Assembly (NCBI RefSeq): GCF_022828475.1
Contig: NZ_CP059557.1
Span: forward strand, 5,813,470 to 5,877,469
Source: Saccharopolyspora gloriosae
Lineage (GTDB): Bacteria > Actinomycetota > Actinomycetes > Mycobacteriales > Pseudonocardiaceae
Reading direction: 5' to 3'
Length of the DNA stretch: 64,000 nt
Shown here: piece after piece, positions 57,070-64,000 of the stretch
How the letters are laid out: each line of letters opens with the position of its first letter
Numbering within the stretch: the stretch's first letter is position 1
Notes under the pieces: model-generated
Seen by the model: only the letters and a program-made list of their open reading frames with translations
Databases searched by the model: none
Told to the model about the DNA's origin: nothing
Position numbers and translations under genes: made by a program

Positions 57070-57112
57070 ACGGACCGTTTGCCCAGTCTTGTTGGACGAA
57101 CGGTCCGTTCAC
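57066..57112. repeat. Family A 47-bp dyad, copy A14 (contains stop codon)
   Basis: The leading GTGA includes the TGA that ends the Ada-type frame. The left arm is CGTTTGCCCAG, loop TCTTG. Confidence 0.95.
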
Positions 57113-57176
57113 TCACTTCCCGATCGGGCGCCCGGTGCAGGCGGAGAGTCAGCTTGATCGTCGAGAGCCGGTTTGG

Positions 57177-57223
57177 GTGAACGGACCGTTTGCCCAGTCC
57201 TGTTAGACGAACGGTCCGTTCAC
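57177..57223. repeat. Family A 47-bp dyad, copy A15
   Basis: Left arm CGTTTGCCCAG as in A14, loop TCCTG, right arm TTAGACGAACGG. A14 and A15 share left-arm variants seen nowhere else in the window, so they are probably a recent duplication. Confidence 0.95.
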
Positions 57224-57351
57224 TCACTCCCAGACCGGGGAGTGGGCGCGTTCGACGGGGCGCAGGGGTACAGCGGGCTTCCGGCGGGGGAGCGCCGACA
57301 CGCGGGGCCACCGCTGTTCCGCCGTGCACCGCGAGGAGGAGGATCGGCCCG

Positions 57352-58008
57352 GTGAGCTCCCCTCTGTTCCACCTGCCGCCGCGGACCGTCGCGCCCGGCG
57401 CGGTGCACGTGCCGGGGTGGCTGGGTGTCGGGCGGCAGCGGGAGCTGGTGGAGGCCTGCCGTGGCTGGGCTCGCGGCCCGGTGCCGATGCGGGCGGCGGC
57501 GCTGCCCAGCGGTCACCGGATGTCGGTGCGGACGGTGTGCCTGGGCTGGCACTGGTACCCGTACGCCTACAGCCGCACCGCCGACGACGTGGACGGCGCC
57601 CCGGTGGCGCCGTTGCCGGAGTGGCTCGGTGAGCTGGGCCGTGCGGCGCTGGCCGCCGCCTACGACCGGGAGGACGCGACCGGCTACCGCCCGGACACCG
57701 CGCTGATCAATTTCTATGATGAGCACGCGAAGATGGGCATGCACCAGGACAAGGACGAACGTTCCGGGGAGCCGGTGGTGTCGCTGAGCATCGGCGACAC
57801 CTGCACGTTCCGCTTCGGCAATCCGGAGTCGCGCGGGCGGCCTTACACCGATGTGGAGTTGAGTTCGGGCGACCTGTTCGTCTTCGGCGGCCCGTCACGG
57901 CTGGCCTATCACGGCGTTCCGTCGGTCCGCCCCGGCACGGCGAACCCGGACACCGGCTTGAGCACCGGACGCATCAACATCACCCTGCGGGTCACCGGAC
58001 TGGCCTGA
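57352..58008 (+). CDS. alkB: AlkB-family 2-oxoglutarate/Fe(II) dioxygenase
   Basis: A 218-aa oxidative demethylase repairing 1-methyladenine and 3-methylcytosine in DNA or RNA. Iron ligands are His131 and Asp133 (MGMHQDKDE) and His187 (LAYHGVP). The 2-oxoglutarate and substrate arginines are Arg207 and Arg213 (GRINITLR). GTG 57352 has GAGGAGGA upstream. It is followed 24 bp later by tag, in an alkylation-repair operon. Confidence 0.93.
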   Translation: MSSPLFHLPPRTVAPGAVHVPGWLGVGRQRELVEACRGWARGPVPMRAAALPSGHRMSVRTVCLGWHWYPYAYSRTADDVDGAPVAPLPEWLGELGRAALAAAYDREDATGYRPDTALINFYDEHAKMGMHQDKDERSGEPVVSLSIGDTCTFRFGNPESRGRPYTDVELSSGDLFVFGGPSRLAYHGVPSVRPGTANPDTGLSTGRINITLRVTGLA

Positions 58009-58032
58009 ACTCGACGAGCGCGGAGAACGAAC

Positions 58033-58644
58033 GTGAGCCCCATCGAATCCGACAACGGCGTGGTCATCGGCGAGGACGGCCTGGCCCGCCCGCCGTGGGC
58101 GGCGCGGGATCCCCTGCTGCGGGAGTACTACGACACCGAGTGGGGCATGCCGGTGCGCGGCGAGCAGCCGCTGTTCGAGCGGATCTCCTTGGAGGGTTTC
58201 CAAGCCGGATTGTCGTGGGCGACGATCCTGCGCAAGCGCCCCGCTTTCCGGGAGGCGTTCCGCCACTTCGACCCGGACGCGGTGGCCGCCTTCACCGAGG
58301 ACGACGTGACCCGGCTGCTCGCGGACACGGGAATCGTGCGCAACCAGGCCAAGATCCGCGCCACCATCGCCAACGCCCGCGCCACGATCGAGCTGCGCGA
58401 GCAGGACGGCCTCGACGCATTCGTGTGGTCGTTCCAGCCGAACACGACCCCGGAGCCGCGCACGCTCGCCGAAGTACCGACCACTTCGCCGGAGTCGGTG
58501 GCGTTGTCGAAGGCGTTGCGCCGCAGGGGTTTTCGCTTCGTCGGGCCGACGACGATGTTCGCGTTGATGGAGGCCGCGGGCATCGTCGACACACACCTCG
58601 TCGACAGCCATCGCCGCGGCTCGTCCGGGGTTTGGCAGGCGTGA
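58033..58644 (+). CDS. tag: DNA-3-methyladenine glycosylase I
   Basis: A 203-aa HhH-superfamily glycosylase removing 3-methyladenine. Family motifs are DPLLREYYDTEWGMP, LEGFQAGLSWATILRKR and GFRFVGPTTMFALMEA. Compared with E. coli Tag, three of four zinc-snap ligands are changed (Cys4 to Pro, His17 to Tyr, Cys179 to Ser), while the His175 equivalent in DTHLVDS remains; the zinc is probably absent. The TGA overlaps the alkA start (GTGA). Confidence 0.9.
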   Translation: MSPIESDNGVVIGEDGLARPPWAARDPLLREYYDTEWGMPVRGEQPLFERISLEGFQAGLSWATILRKRPAFREAFRHFDPDAVAAFTEDDVTRLLADTGIVRNQAKIRATIANARATIELREQDGLDAFVWSFQPNTTPEPRTLAEVPTTSPESVALSKALRRRGFRFVGPTTMFALMEAAGIVDTHLVDSHRRGSSGVWQA

Positions 58645-59504
58645 CGGGAACGGTGCGGCTCGACACGGCAGGCCCGTTCGCGGTCCATTCCGCGATGGCT
58701 TCGCTCGCCGCGCACGCGGTGCCGGGTGCCGAGCGGGTCGATCGGGACGCGCGGACCGTCACCCGGCTGCTGAAACTGCCCGGCGGTCCGACCGAGGTCA
58801 CCGCGACGCTCGCCGACGATCACGTGGAGCTCGCCGCCGACTTCGCCACCGCCGACGATGTGGCGGTGGCGGCGCGGGTCACGCGGCACCGGTTGGATCT
58901 GGACGCCGACGTGGAACGGATCGACGCCGTCCTCGCCGCCGACTCGTCGCTGCGCCCTCTGGTCCACGCCAGGCCGGGCCTGCGGGTGATCGGCCACGTG
59001 GACGGGTTCGAGGCTGCGATCAGCACCGTGCTCGGCCAGCAGGTCAGCTTGGCCGCCGCCCGCACCTTCACGGGCAGGCTGATCGCCGCTTACGGCACGC
59101 CGCATCCCTGCGGACTCACGGAGTTCCCCGGTCCGGGGGTTCTCGCGGGCGTCGCGGGCGAGGAACTCCGCGCCGCCGTGGGCATCACCCGGGCGCGCAC
59201 GCGCACGCTGCACGCGTTGGCCGAAGCCTTCGCCGATGGCCTCGTGCTGCACCCGGGCGGCGACACCGAGCGGCAGCGCCGCGAGCTGCTGGCGCTGCCC
59301 GGAATCGGGCCGTGGACGGTGGAGTACCTCGCGCTGCGCGCCTTCGGGGACCGTGATGCGTGCCCGGCGGGAGACCTGGTGCTGCGTCGCGCTCTCGGCG
59401 CGGACACCGCCGCCGAGGCCCACGCCCGTGCGCACGCGTGGTCGCCCTATCGGGCGTACGGCGTGTTCCACCTGTGGACCGAGACCGCCTACCTGAACCG
59501 GTGA
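58641..59504 (+). CDS. alkA: DNA-3-methyladenine glycosylase II (AlkA-like)
   Basis: A 287-aa HhH-GPD base-excision glycosylase of broad alkyl-base range. It has an AlkA N-terminal beta domain (residues ~1-90) and the helix-hairpin-helix LALPGIGPWTVEYLALRAFG. The catalytic Asp lies in CPAGDLVLRRALG. GTG 58641 overlaps the tag stop. The usual AraC-type activator fusion is missing; the broken Ada-type domain upstream may be what remains of the sensing part. Confidence 0.9.
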   Translation: MTGTVRLDTAGPFAVHSAMASLAAHAVPGAERVDRDARTVTRLLKLPGGPTEVTATLADDHVELAADFATADDVAVAARVTRHRLDLDADVERIDAVLAADSSLRPLVHARPGLRVIGHVDGFEAAISTVLGQQVSLAAARTFTGRLIAAYGTPHPCGLTEFPGPGVLAGVAGEELRAAVGITRARTRTLHALAEAFADGLVLHPGGDTERQRRELLALPGIGPWTVEYLALRAFGDRDACPAGDLVLRRALGADTAAEAHARAHAWSPYRAYGVFHLWTETAYLNR

Positions 59505-59599
59505 GCACGTGGCGCATCCGCCCAACTGAACTGCGAAAACGATTCCCGCCCTGCGGTCCGGCACCGCGAAGGGCATCCGACACGCCACCGCCCCTAAAC

Positions 59600-59628
59600 T
59601 TGACTAATTCCAGAAACGCTGCTTGGCT
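59600..59628 (+). promoter_or_regulatory. fur-katA promoter region
   Basis: TTGACT (59600-59605) with a downstream TTGGCT 17 bp later (59623-59628), 6 nt before ATG 59635, gives a near-leaderless transcript. The A/T-rich TTGACTAATTCCAGAAACG looks like the autoregulated furA promoter type of actinobacteria; this resemblance is from memory and unchecked. Confidence 0.45.
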
Positions 59629-59634
59629 CGTGTC

Positions 59635-60060
59635 ATGTCGGCCATCGATGCCACCGCACTCCTGCGGGCAGCCGAGCTTCGGGTGACTCGTCCGCGGGTC
59701 GCGGTGCTGTCGATGGTCGCCGACAACCCCCACTCGGACACCGACACCATCGCGACGGCCGTCCGCCGCGACCTGGGATCGGTGTCGACCCAGGCGGTGT
59801 ACGACGTGCTGCGCGCGCTGACCGAAGCGGGCCTGGTCCGTCGCATCGAACCGGCGGGCTCGCCCGCCCGGTTCGAAACCCGTGTGGGCGATGACCACCA
59901 CCACTTGGTGTGCCGCGCCTGTGGCGCCATCACCGACGTCAGCAGTGCGGTCGGCGAGGCACCCTGCCTCGCCGTCCAGGACTCGCGAGGTTTCGACCTC
60001 GACGAGACCGAGGTGATCTTCTGGGGAAGTTGCCCGGATTGCCTCGCACGCGGCGAATGA
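59635..60060 (+). CDS. Fur-family regulator (FurA/CatR/PerR type)
   Basis: A 141-aa metal-dependent repressor. The winged helix ([38 protein letters not shown]) is followed by a metal-binding C-domain with HHH ([12 protein letters not shown]) and a second Cys pair ([10 protein letters not shown]) forming the structural zinc site. It lies 19 bp before katA and most likely represses itself and the catalase, with peroxide relieving repression, as for FurA-KatG or CatR-CatA. Confidence 0.92.
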   Translation: MSAIDATALLRAAELRVTRPRVAVLSMVADNPHSDTDTIATAVRRDLGSVSTQAVYDVLRALTEAGLVRRIEPAGSPARFETRVGDDHHHLVCRACGAITDVSSAVGEAPCLAVQDSRGFDLDETEVIFWGSCPDCLARGE

Positions 60061-60079
60061 TCCCGAACAGGAGCACGTT

Positions 60080-61543
60080 TTGCCCGAGAACAACCAGAAG
60101 CCGTTGACGACCGCGGCCGGCGCACCGGTCCCGGACAACCAGAACTCGATGACCGCGGGCGCGCGCGGACCGATGCTGCTGCAGGACCTGTGGTTCCTGG
60201 AGAAGCTGGCCCACTTCGACCGCGAAGTCATCCCCGAGCGCCGGATGCACGCCAAGGGATCGGGCGCGTTCGGCACCTTCACGGTGACCGGCGACATCAC
60301 CCGCTACACCTCGGCGAGCATCTTCTCCGAGATCGGCAAGAAGACCGAGATGTTCGCCCGCTTCTCCACCGTCGCCGGTGAGCGCGGCGCGGCCGACGCC
60401 GAGCGCGACATCCGCGGCTTCGCGCTGAAGTTCTACACCGACCAGGGCAACTGGGACCTCGTCGGCAACAACACCCCGGTGTTCTTCTTCCGCGACCCGC
60501 TGAAGTTCCCCGACCTGAACCACGCGGTGAAGCGCGACCCGCGCACCAACATGCGCGACCCGGAGAACAACTGGGACTTCTGGACCAACCTCCCCGAGGC
60601 GCTGCACCAGGTCACGATCATCATGTCGGAGCGCGGCATCCCCGCCTCCTACCGGCACATGCACGGCTTCGGCTCGCACACCTACAGCCTGATCAACGCC
60701 GACGGCGAGCGGTTCTGGGTGAAGTTCCACCACCGCACCCAGCAGGGCATCAAGAACCTCACCGACGCCGAGGCCGAAGCACTCGTCGGCAAGGACCGCG
60801 AGTCCCACCAGCGCGACCTGTTCGACTCGATCGAGAACGGCGACTTCCCGAAGTGGAAGCTGTACGTGCAGATCATGCCGGAGGCCGACGCCGACGACTA
60901 CCGCTTCCACCCCTTCGACCTCACCAAGGTGTGGTCGAAGAAGGACTACCCGCTGATCGAGGTCGGCGAGTGGGAGCTCAACCGCAACCCGGAGAACTAC
61001 CACGCCGACGTGGAGCAGGCCGCGTTCGCGCCGAGCAACCTGGTGCCGGGCATCAGCTACTCGCCCGACAAGATGCTGCAGGGACGGCTGTTCTCCTACG
61101 GTGACGCGCAGCGCTACCGCCTCGGCGTCAACCACCACCAGATCCCGGTCAACGCGCCGAAGATCCCGGTGAACTCCTACCACCGCGACGGCGCGATGCG
61201 CGTCGACGGCAACCAGGGCGCCACCCCCGGCATCGAGCCGAACTCCTACGGCCGCTGGCAGGAGCAGCCCTCCTACCGCGAGCCGCAGCAGGCCGTGGGC
61301 GGCGTCGCCGACCGGTTCAACTACCGCGAGGACGACGCGAACTACTTCGAGCAGCCCGGCAACCTGTTCCGGAACATGTCGCCCGAGCAGCAGCAGGTGC
61401 TGTTCGCGAACACCGCGCGAGCCATCGACGGAGCCTCCCAGGCCACCATCGAGCGCCACATCCACAACTGCACTCAGGCCGACCCCGCTTACGGCGAGGG
61501 CGTCCGCAAGGCAATCAAGGCTTTGGCGGACGGCGAGCTCTGA
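60080..61543 (+). CDS. katA: Monofunctional haem catalase
   Basis: A 487-aa clade 3 catalase dismutating hydrogen peroxide. The distal His lies in [16 protein letters not shown], the Asn region is [18 protein letters not shown], and the proximal haem Tyr is in [17 protein letters not shown] 60080 with AGGAG upstream is the start ([11 protein letters not shown]). It is co-transcribed with the Fur-family gene. An ankyrin-repeat gene follows after a repeat-rich gap, an arrangement seen with some catalases. Confidence 0.95.
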   Translation: MPENNQKPLTTAAGAPVPDNQNSMTAGARGPMLLQDLWFLEKLAHFDREVIPERRMHAKGSGAFGTFTVTGDITRYTSASIFSEIGKKTEMFARFSTVAGERGAADAERDIRGFALKFYTDQGNWDLVGNNTPVFFFRDPLKFPDLNHAVKRDPRTNMRDPENNWDFWTNLPEALHQVTIIMSERGIPASYRHMHGFGSHTYSLINADGERFWVKFHHRTQQGIKNLTDAEAEALVGKDRESHQRDLFDSIENGDFPKWKLYVQIMPEADADDYRFHPFDLTKVWSKKDYPLIEVGEWELNRNPENYHADVEQAAFAPSNLVPGISYSPDKMLQGRLFSYGDAQRYRLGVNHHQIPVNAPKIPVNSYHRDGAMRVDGNQGATPGIEPNSYGRWQEQPSYREPQQAVGGVADRFNYREDDANYFEQPGNLFRNMSPEQQQVLFANTARAIDGASQATIERHIHNCTQADPAYGEGVRKAIKALADGEL

Positions 61544-61586
61544 TTCCGTTCTGGTACTCGGCCTCGTTTTGCTTTGGGGGTCGGGT

Positions 61587-61687
61587 GGCGGAACCTCAGT
61601 TGGTCTCTCGCTGCGGGATCTTTTTCCCGAGTGGCTCCGCCACGAGGGAAAAAGCTGTCCTCGCGAGAGACCAACTGAGAACCCGCC
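61587..61687. repeat. Family C long hairpin repeat, copy C3
   Basis: Nearly identical to C1: outer arms TCAGTTGGTCTCTC / GAGAGACCAACTGA, core CTTTTTCCC / GGGAAAAAG, tip GTGGC TCC GCCAC. Orientation is the same as C1. It sits 43 bp after katA in a 434-bp gap and is followed by the TATGCGC hairpin and the tandem array. Confidence 0.85.
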
Positions 61688-61730
61688 GGTGAGCGGCTTA
61701 GTGACGTGGGCTATGCGCTTCGCGCATACA

Positions 61731-61896
61731 GGCACGGCCTTCGGCCGCAAGGCACGGCCTTCGGCCGCAAGGCACGGCTTGCTTCGCTGCCGCACGGCAC
61801 GGCTACGCCGCAAGGCACGGCCTTCGGCCGCAAGGCACGGCTTGCTTCGCTGCCGTACGGCACGGCTACGCCGCAAGGCGCGGCCTTTGGCCGCGA
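61731..61896. repeat. 63-bp tandem array of GGCACGGCCTTCGGCCGCAA units
   Basis: GGCACGGCCTTCGGCCGCAA recurs at 61731, 61751 and 61814. The block from 61751 repeats with 63-bp period at 61814 with one change (CCGCACGG to CCGTACGG), and a third, diverged unit starts at 61877. Each unit contains small palindromes (GGCCTTCGGCC, GGCTACGCC, GGCTTGCTTCGCTGCC). A shorter version follows C1 at 3560-3610. Confidence 0.85.
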
Positions 61897-61977
61897 GGTG
61901 GAGGGCTGGGGTTCCCCGGTGTGGTGCGCGATCCAGCGCGCCGTGCCGGGGAATTTCCTTTCGGATCGGGAGAGGGC

Positions 61978-62364
61978 ATGAGCAACGGGGAACTCACTCC
62001 GGAGCAGGTCGAGCGTGTCGTGGCGATCGCGATGGATCTGGCCAGGGAAGGCGACACCGAGCAGCTGATCGAGTTCGTCGGGCACGGGCTGCCCGTCAAC
62101 GTGACCGACTCGGACGCGAACACGCTGCTGATGCTCGCCGCGTACCACGGTCACGCGGCGACGGTCCGCGCGCTGCTCGACCACGGCGCCGATCCTGACC
62201 TGCGCAACGCGCGCGACCAGTCCCCCATCGCGGGTGCGCTGTTCAAGGGCGCCGACGACGTGGTGGCGGTGCTGCTCGCGGCGGGTGCGGACCTGGACGC
62301 AGGCGTTCCGACGGCCCGCGACGCCGCGAAGATGTTCGGCCGGGAACACCTCCTGGCGGGCTGA
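61978..62364 (+). CDS. Ankyrin-repeat protein next to katA
   Basis: 128 aa, two to three ankyrin repeats: ANTLLMLAAYHGHAATVRAL ... HGADPDLRNARDQSPIAGAL ... FKGADDVVAVLLAAGADLDA. ATG 61978 has GGGAGAGG upstream. Ankyrin genes adjoin catalase genes in several bacteria (for example katB-ankB of Pseudomonas, where it supports peroxide resistance). A similar helper role is inferred from position. Confidence 0.88.
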   Translation: MSNGELTPEQVERVVAIAMDLAREGDTEQLIEFVGHGLPVNVTDSDANTLLMLAAYHGHAATVRALLDHGADPDLRNARDQSPIAGALFKGADDVVAVLLAAGADLDAGVPTARDAAKMFGREHLLAG

Positions 62365-62516
62365 CCGGAGAAGTGGCTCCACTTCCTCCGACGTCACCCT
62401 GCTACGCGGCGGAGAGCAACATGAGCTCCTGCCGGATCACCACGTTCTCCCGCTCGGCGGGCTCCTGCGCCGGTTGATGAGACGACCGGAATCGGTCCGG
62501 CCGCCTCGCCTCCGCT

Positions 62517-62984
62517 TCACTCCGCGACGCTGCGGCGCCGGACCGGGTGCTGGGACAGGATGGACACGCGGTTGAACGCGTTGATGGTGATGGCCGCCCA
62601 GATCACCAGGGACACCTCTTCGTCGGTGAGGGCTTCCCGTGCTCGCGCGTAGGCGGCGTCGTCGGGGTGCCGACCGGCGACCAGCGTGACCGCTTCGGTC
62701 AGCTCCAGGGCCGCGCGCTCGCGCGGACCGAACAGGTCGGTGTCCCGCCAGCCGGGCAGCACGCCCAGCCGCTGAATCGTCTCACCCGCTTCGAGGGCGC
62801 GGCGGGTGTGCAGGTCCAGGCAGAACGCACACCCGTTGAGCTGCGAGGCGCGGATGTTGACCAGCTCCAGCAGCACCCGCTCCACGCCGATCTCGCGAGC
62901 TTGAGCGGTGACCTCCGCCGCGGTCGCGTTCAGCGCCTTGAACACCGTCGGAGTCCGCTTGTCGAGGAAAACCCGATCGGACAT
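62517..62984 (-). CDS. AhpD-like carboxymuconolactone decarboxylase family protein
   Basis: A 155-aa helical protein with the AhpD redox motif C52-A-F-C55 and His59 (NGCAFCLDLHTRRALEAGE). The CxxCxxxH arrangement indicates peroxidase or disulfide-reductase activity rather than lactone decarboxylation. It precedes no ahpC. It is transcribed in a run with the acetyltransferase and FMN reductase genes next to katA, so a role in oxidative-stress defence is reasonable. Confidence 0.88.
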   Translation of the reverse strand: MSDRVFLDKRTPTVFKALNATAAEVTAQAREIGVERVLLELVNIRASQLNGCAFCLDLHTRRALEAGETIQRLGVLPGWRDTDLFGPRERAALELTEAVTLVAGRHPDDAAYARAREALTDEEVSLVIWAAITINAFNRVSILSQHPVRRRSVAE

Positions 62985-62987
62985 CGT

Positions 62988-63323
62988 TCACCCCGTCCGT
63001 TCGCGTACCGCGGCGAGCTCGTCCGGCGTGGCCTTGTCCACGAGCTCGTCGACCTCGTGGTGGCTCTTGAGGTACTTCACCACGAACGGGCACACCGGCA
63101 CGATGCGCAGACCCGCATCAGCGGTCTCGGCCAATGCGCGGCCGACGAGCGTGCCGGCGAGCCCGCGACCGCCGAAGTCCGCACCGATCTCGGTGTGGAA
63201 GAAGATGCGTTTCCCGTTGCGGTCGAGGTATTCGGCGAATCCCGCCTGCGTGCCGTCAACGGTGATCTCGTAGCGGTCCCGGTCGGTCGACCGGGCGACC
63301 GCCACCTCGGATTCGTCAGACAT
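62988..63323 (-). CDS. YjdJ-type GNAT N-acetyltransferase
   Basis: A 111-aa short GNAT-fold protein of the Gcn5-related YjdJ/GTNAT class. Acetyl-CoA-binding segment RIFFHTEIGADFGGRGLAGT is followed by LVGRALAETADAGLRIVPVC and PFVVKYLKSHHE, the family hallmark. It lies 3 bp upstream of the AhpD-like start on the minus strand and 8 bp after the FMN reductase stop. The substrate is unknown. Confidence 0.88.
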   Translation of the reverse strand: MSDESEVAVARSTDRDRYEITVDGTQAGFAEYLDRNGKRIFFHTEIGADFGGRGLAGTLVGRALAETADAGLRIVPVCPFVVKYLKSHHEVDELVDKATPDELAAVRERTG

Positions 63324-63331
63324 GGCTTCCT

Positions 63332-63931
63332 TCAGCGCGTCGCGGTTTCTCGGATGAGTTGTTCGAACGGAACCGGGTCGGTGAACGGATCCGCCTTCGT
63401 CGCCGCCGGTTGACCTCGCACGACTGCGGCGAGTTCACCCGCGGCGCGGGTGATGCGCCGGTTGAGTTCGGTGTCGCCGCCCCAGTCACCGCTGGCGGCG
63501 TAGACGGCGGTGGGCACCACGCGTGCCCGCAGGTAGGCCAGCAGTGGCCGCAGCGCGTGCTCGAGGACCAGCGAATGCCGCTCCGTGCCACCGGTCGCGG
63601 CGAGCAGCACCGGTTTGTCCTGCACCGAATCCGGATCGACGATGTCCATGAAGGACTTGAACAAGCCGCTGTAGGACGCGGTGAACGTGGGACTTACCAG
63701 GATGAGTCCTGCCGCGGTGCCGAGCCGGTCGAGCACCTCCTGCAGGTGCGGGTTGGCGAACCCGGTGAGCAGGTTGTCGGTGATGTCGTGGGCGTAGTCG
63801 CGGAGTTCGACCACCTCGATCGTGGTGTCGTCGCCCAGCTCGTCGCCGGTGGCCGTGGCCAGCCGGTCGGCCAGCATCCGGGTGCTCGACGGCTGCGACA
63901 ACCCGGCGGAGATGACGAGAACGTGCGTCAT
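63332..63931 (-). CDS. NAD(P)H-dependent FMN reductase (CE1759 type)
   Basis: A 199-aa flavodoxin-fold reductase. MTHVLVISAGLSQPSSTRML is the phosphate loop and SPTFTASYSGLFKSFMDIVD the conserved FMN_red segment. Its ATG overlaps the stop of the gene entering from the right edge. CE1759-type reductases supply reduced flavin to a neighbouring luciferase-like monooxygenase (CE1758 type), which the partial upstream gene probably encodes. Confidence 0.88.
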   Translation of the reverse strand: MTHVLVISAGLSQPSSTRMLADRLATATGDELGDDTTIEVVELRDYAHDITDNLLTGFANPHLQEVLDRLGTAAGLILVSPTFTASYSGLFKSFMDIVDPDSVQDKPVLLAATGGTERHSLVLEHALRPLLAYLRARVVPTAVYAASGDWGGDTELNRRITRAAGELAAVVRGQPAATKADPFTDPVPFEQLIRETATR

Positions 63932-64000
63932 GCCGTTGCCTCCTTCTGCCGAACCAGGGACTCGTGGGTGGGCGCGTCGGGCACGTGCTCCGGCTTCCGC
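63928..64000 (-). CDS. C-terminal end of a gene cut by the window edge
   Basis: The last ~23 codons, ending KPEHVPDAPTHESLVRQKEA plus TA and TGA, whose TGA overlaps the FMN reductase ATG (ATGA). A CE1758-type luciferase-like monooxygenase would be expected from the FMN reductase next to it. The fragment is too short to prove that. Confidence 0.6.
   Translation of the reverse strand, partial: RKPEHVPDAPTHESLVRQKEATA

Noticed and set aside
59939-61876. 645-codon open frame on the minus strand across katA
   Set aside because: It is antisense to a certain catalase gene, and its N-terminus is the translated tandem array (repeated RRSRAVRQRSKPCLAAEG-type peptide). High GC makes such antisense frames common.

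Overview
The window is high-GC (about 70%) actinobacterial chromosome, very probably from the Pseudonocardiaceae and plausibly Saccharopolyspora-like. Supporting signs are the XRE-DUF5753/DUF397 pair, F420-type oxidoreductase, ECF biotin transporter, frequent GTG/TTG starts, and three gene blocks with the gene order of Mycobacterium tuberculosis: dinG-pncB-clpS-DUF2017-P1 hydrolase-mec-cysO-cysM (Rv1329c to Rv1336), serB-ctaD (Rv3042c-Rv3043c), and the succinate dehydrogenase 1 locus with its small upstream gene (Rv0247c to Rv0250c). I see no phage, plasmid, transposase, CRISPR, rRNA or tRNA gene. Genus assignment is inference.

Layout. 0-7.3 kb: XRE/DUF397 regulators, a pair of bacterial PH-domain membrane proteins, a GT39-type glycosyltransferase, and a NarL-type two-component system. 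7.5-16 kb: sulfur-carrier cysteine synthesis (cysM, cysO, mec), a P1 hydrolase, DUF2017, clpS, then NAD salvage (pncB-pncA) and dinG. 16.6-21 kb: a tightly coupled biotin uptake operon, bioY - acyl-adenylating enzyme - thiolase-like protein - ECF ATPase - ECF T subunit. 21-30.4 kb: F420-type oxidoreductase, TetR, PTH2-like protein, P450, SRPBCC protein, serB, ctaD, DUF305 lipoprotein. 30.4-38.5 kb: a small inverted-repeat element, a short-chain dehydrogenase, VanZ-like protein, secreted subtilase, succinate dehydrogenase. 38.7-45 kb: membrane proteins, including a cupredoxin-like lipoprotein pair and two unusually short membrane proteins, and a helicase with an N-terminal nuclease-like domain. 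45.3-52.8 kb: xylulokinase, two methyltransferases, two of the three molybdenum-hydroxylase subunits, rutA, an XRE-cupin regulator. 53-56.2 kb: promoter, SAH-riboswitch candidate and ahcY, then a membrane-anchored nuclease. 56.8-60 kb: an alkylation-repair group, with a frameshifted Ada-type zinc domain followed by alkB, tag and alkA. 59.6-64 kb: fur-katA, an ankyrin protein, an AhpD-like protein, an acetyltransferase, an FMN reductase and the end of a further gene.

The most unusual material is intergenic. Three families of dyad repeats are scattered through the window. Family A is a 47-bp hairpin, 15 copies, all exactly 47 bp and apparently in one orientation, with one compensatory base-pair change and two copies that supply the stop codon of the upstream gene. 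Family B is a looser ~50-bp dyad in six copies, arranged as three adjacent pairs. Family C is a ~100-bp long hairpin in three copies. Other points worth attention are a CysO carrier whose GlyGly is masked by two extra residues beside its JAMM protease, a thiolase-like protein that lacks its second catalytic cysteine inside the biotin operon, the SAH riboswitch candidate, two consensus DnaA boxes beside a 126-bp inverted-repeat element, and several genes of about 50 codons.
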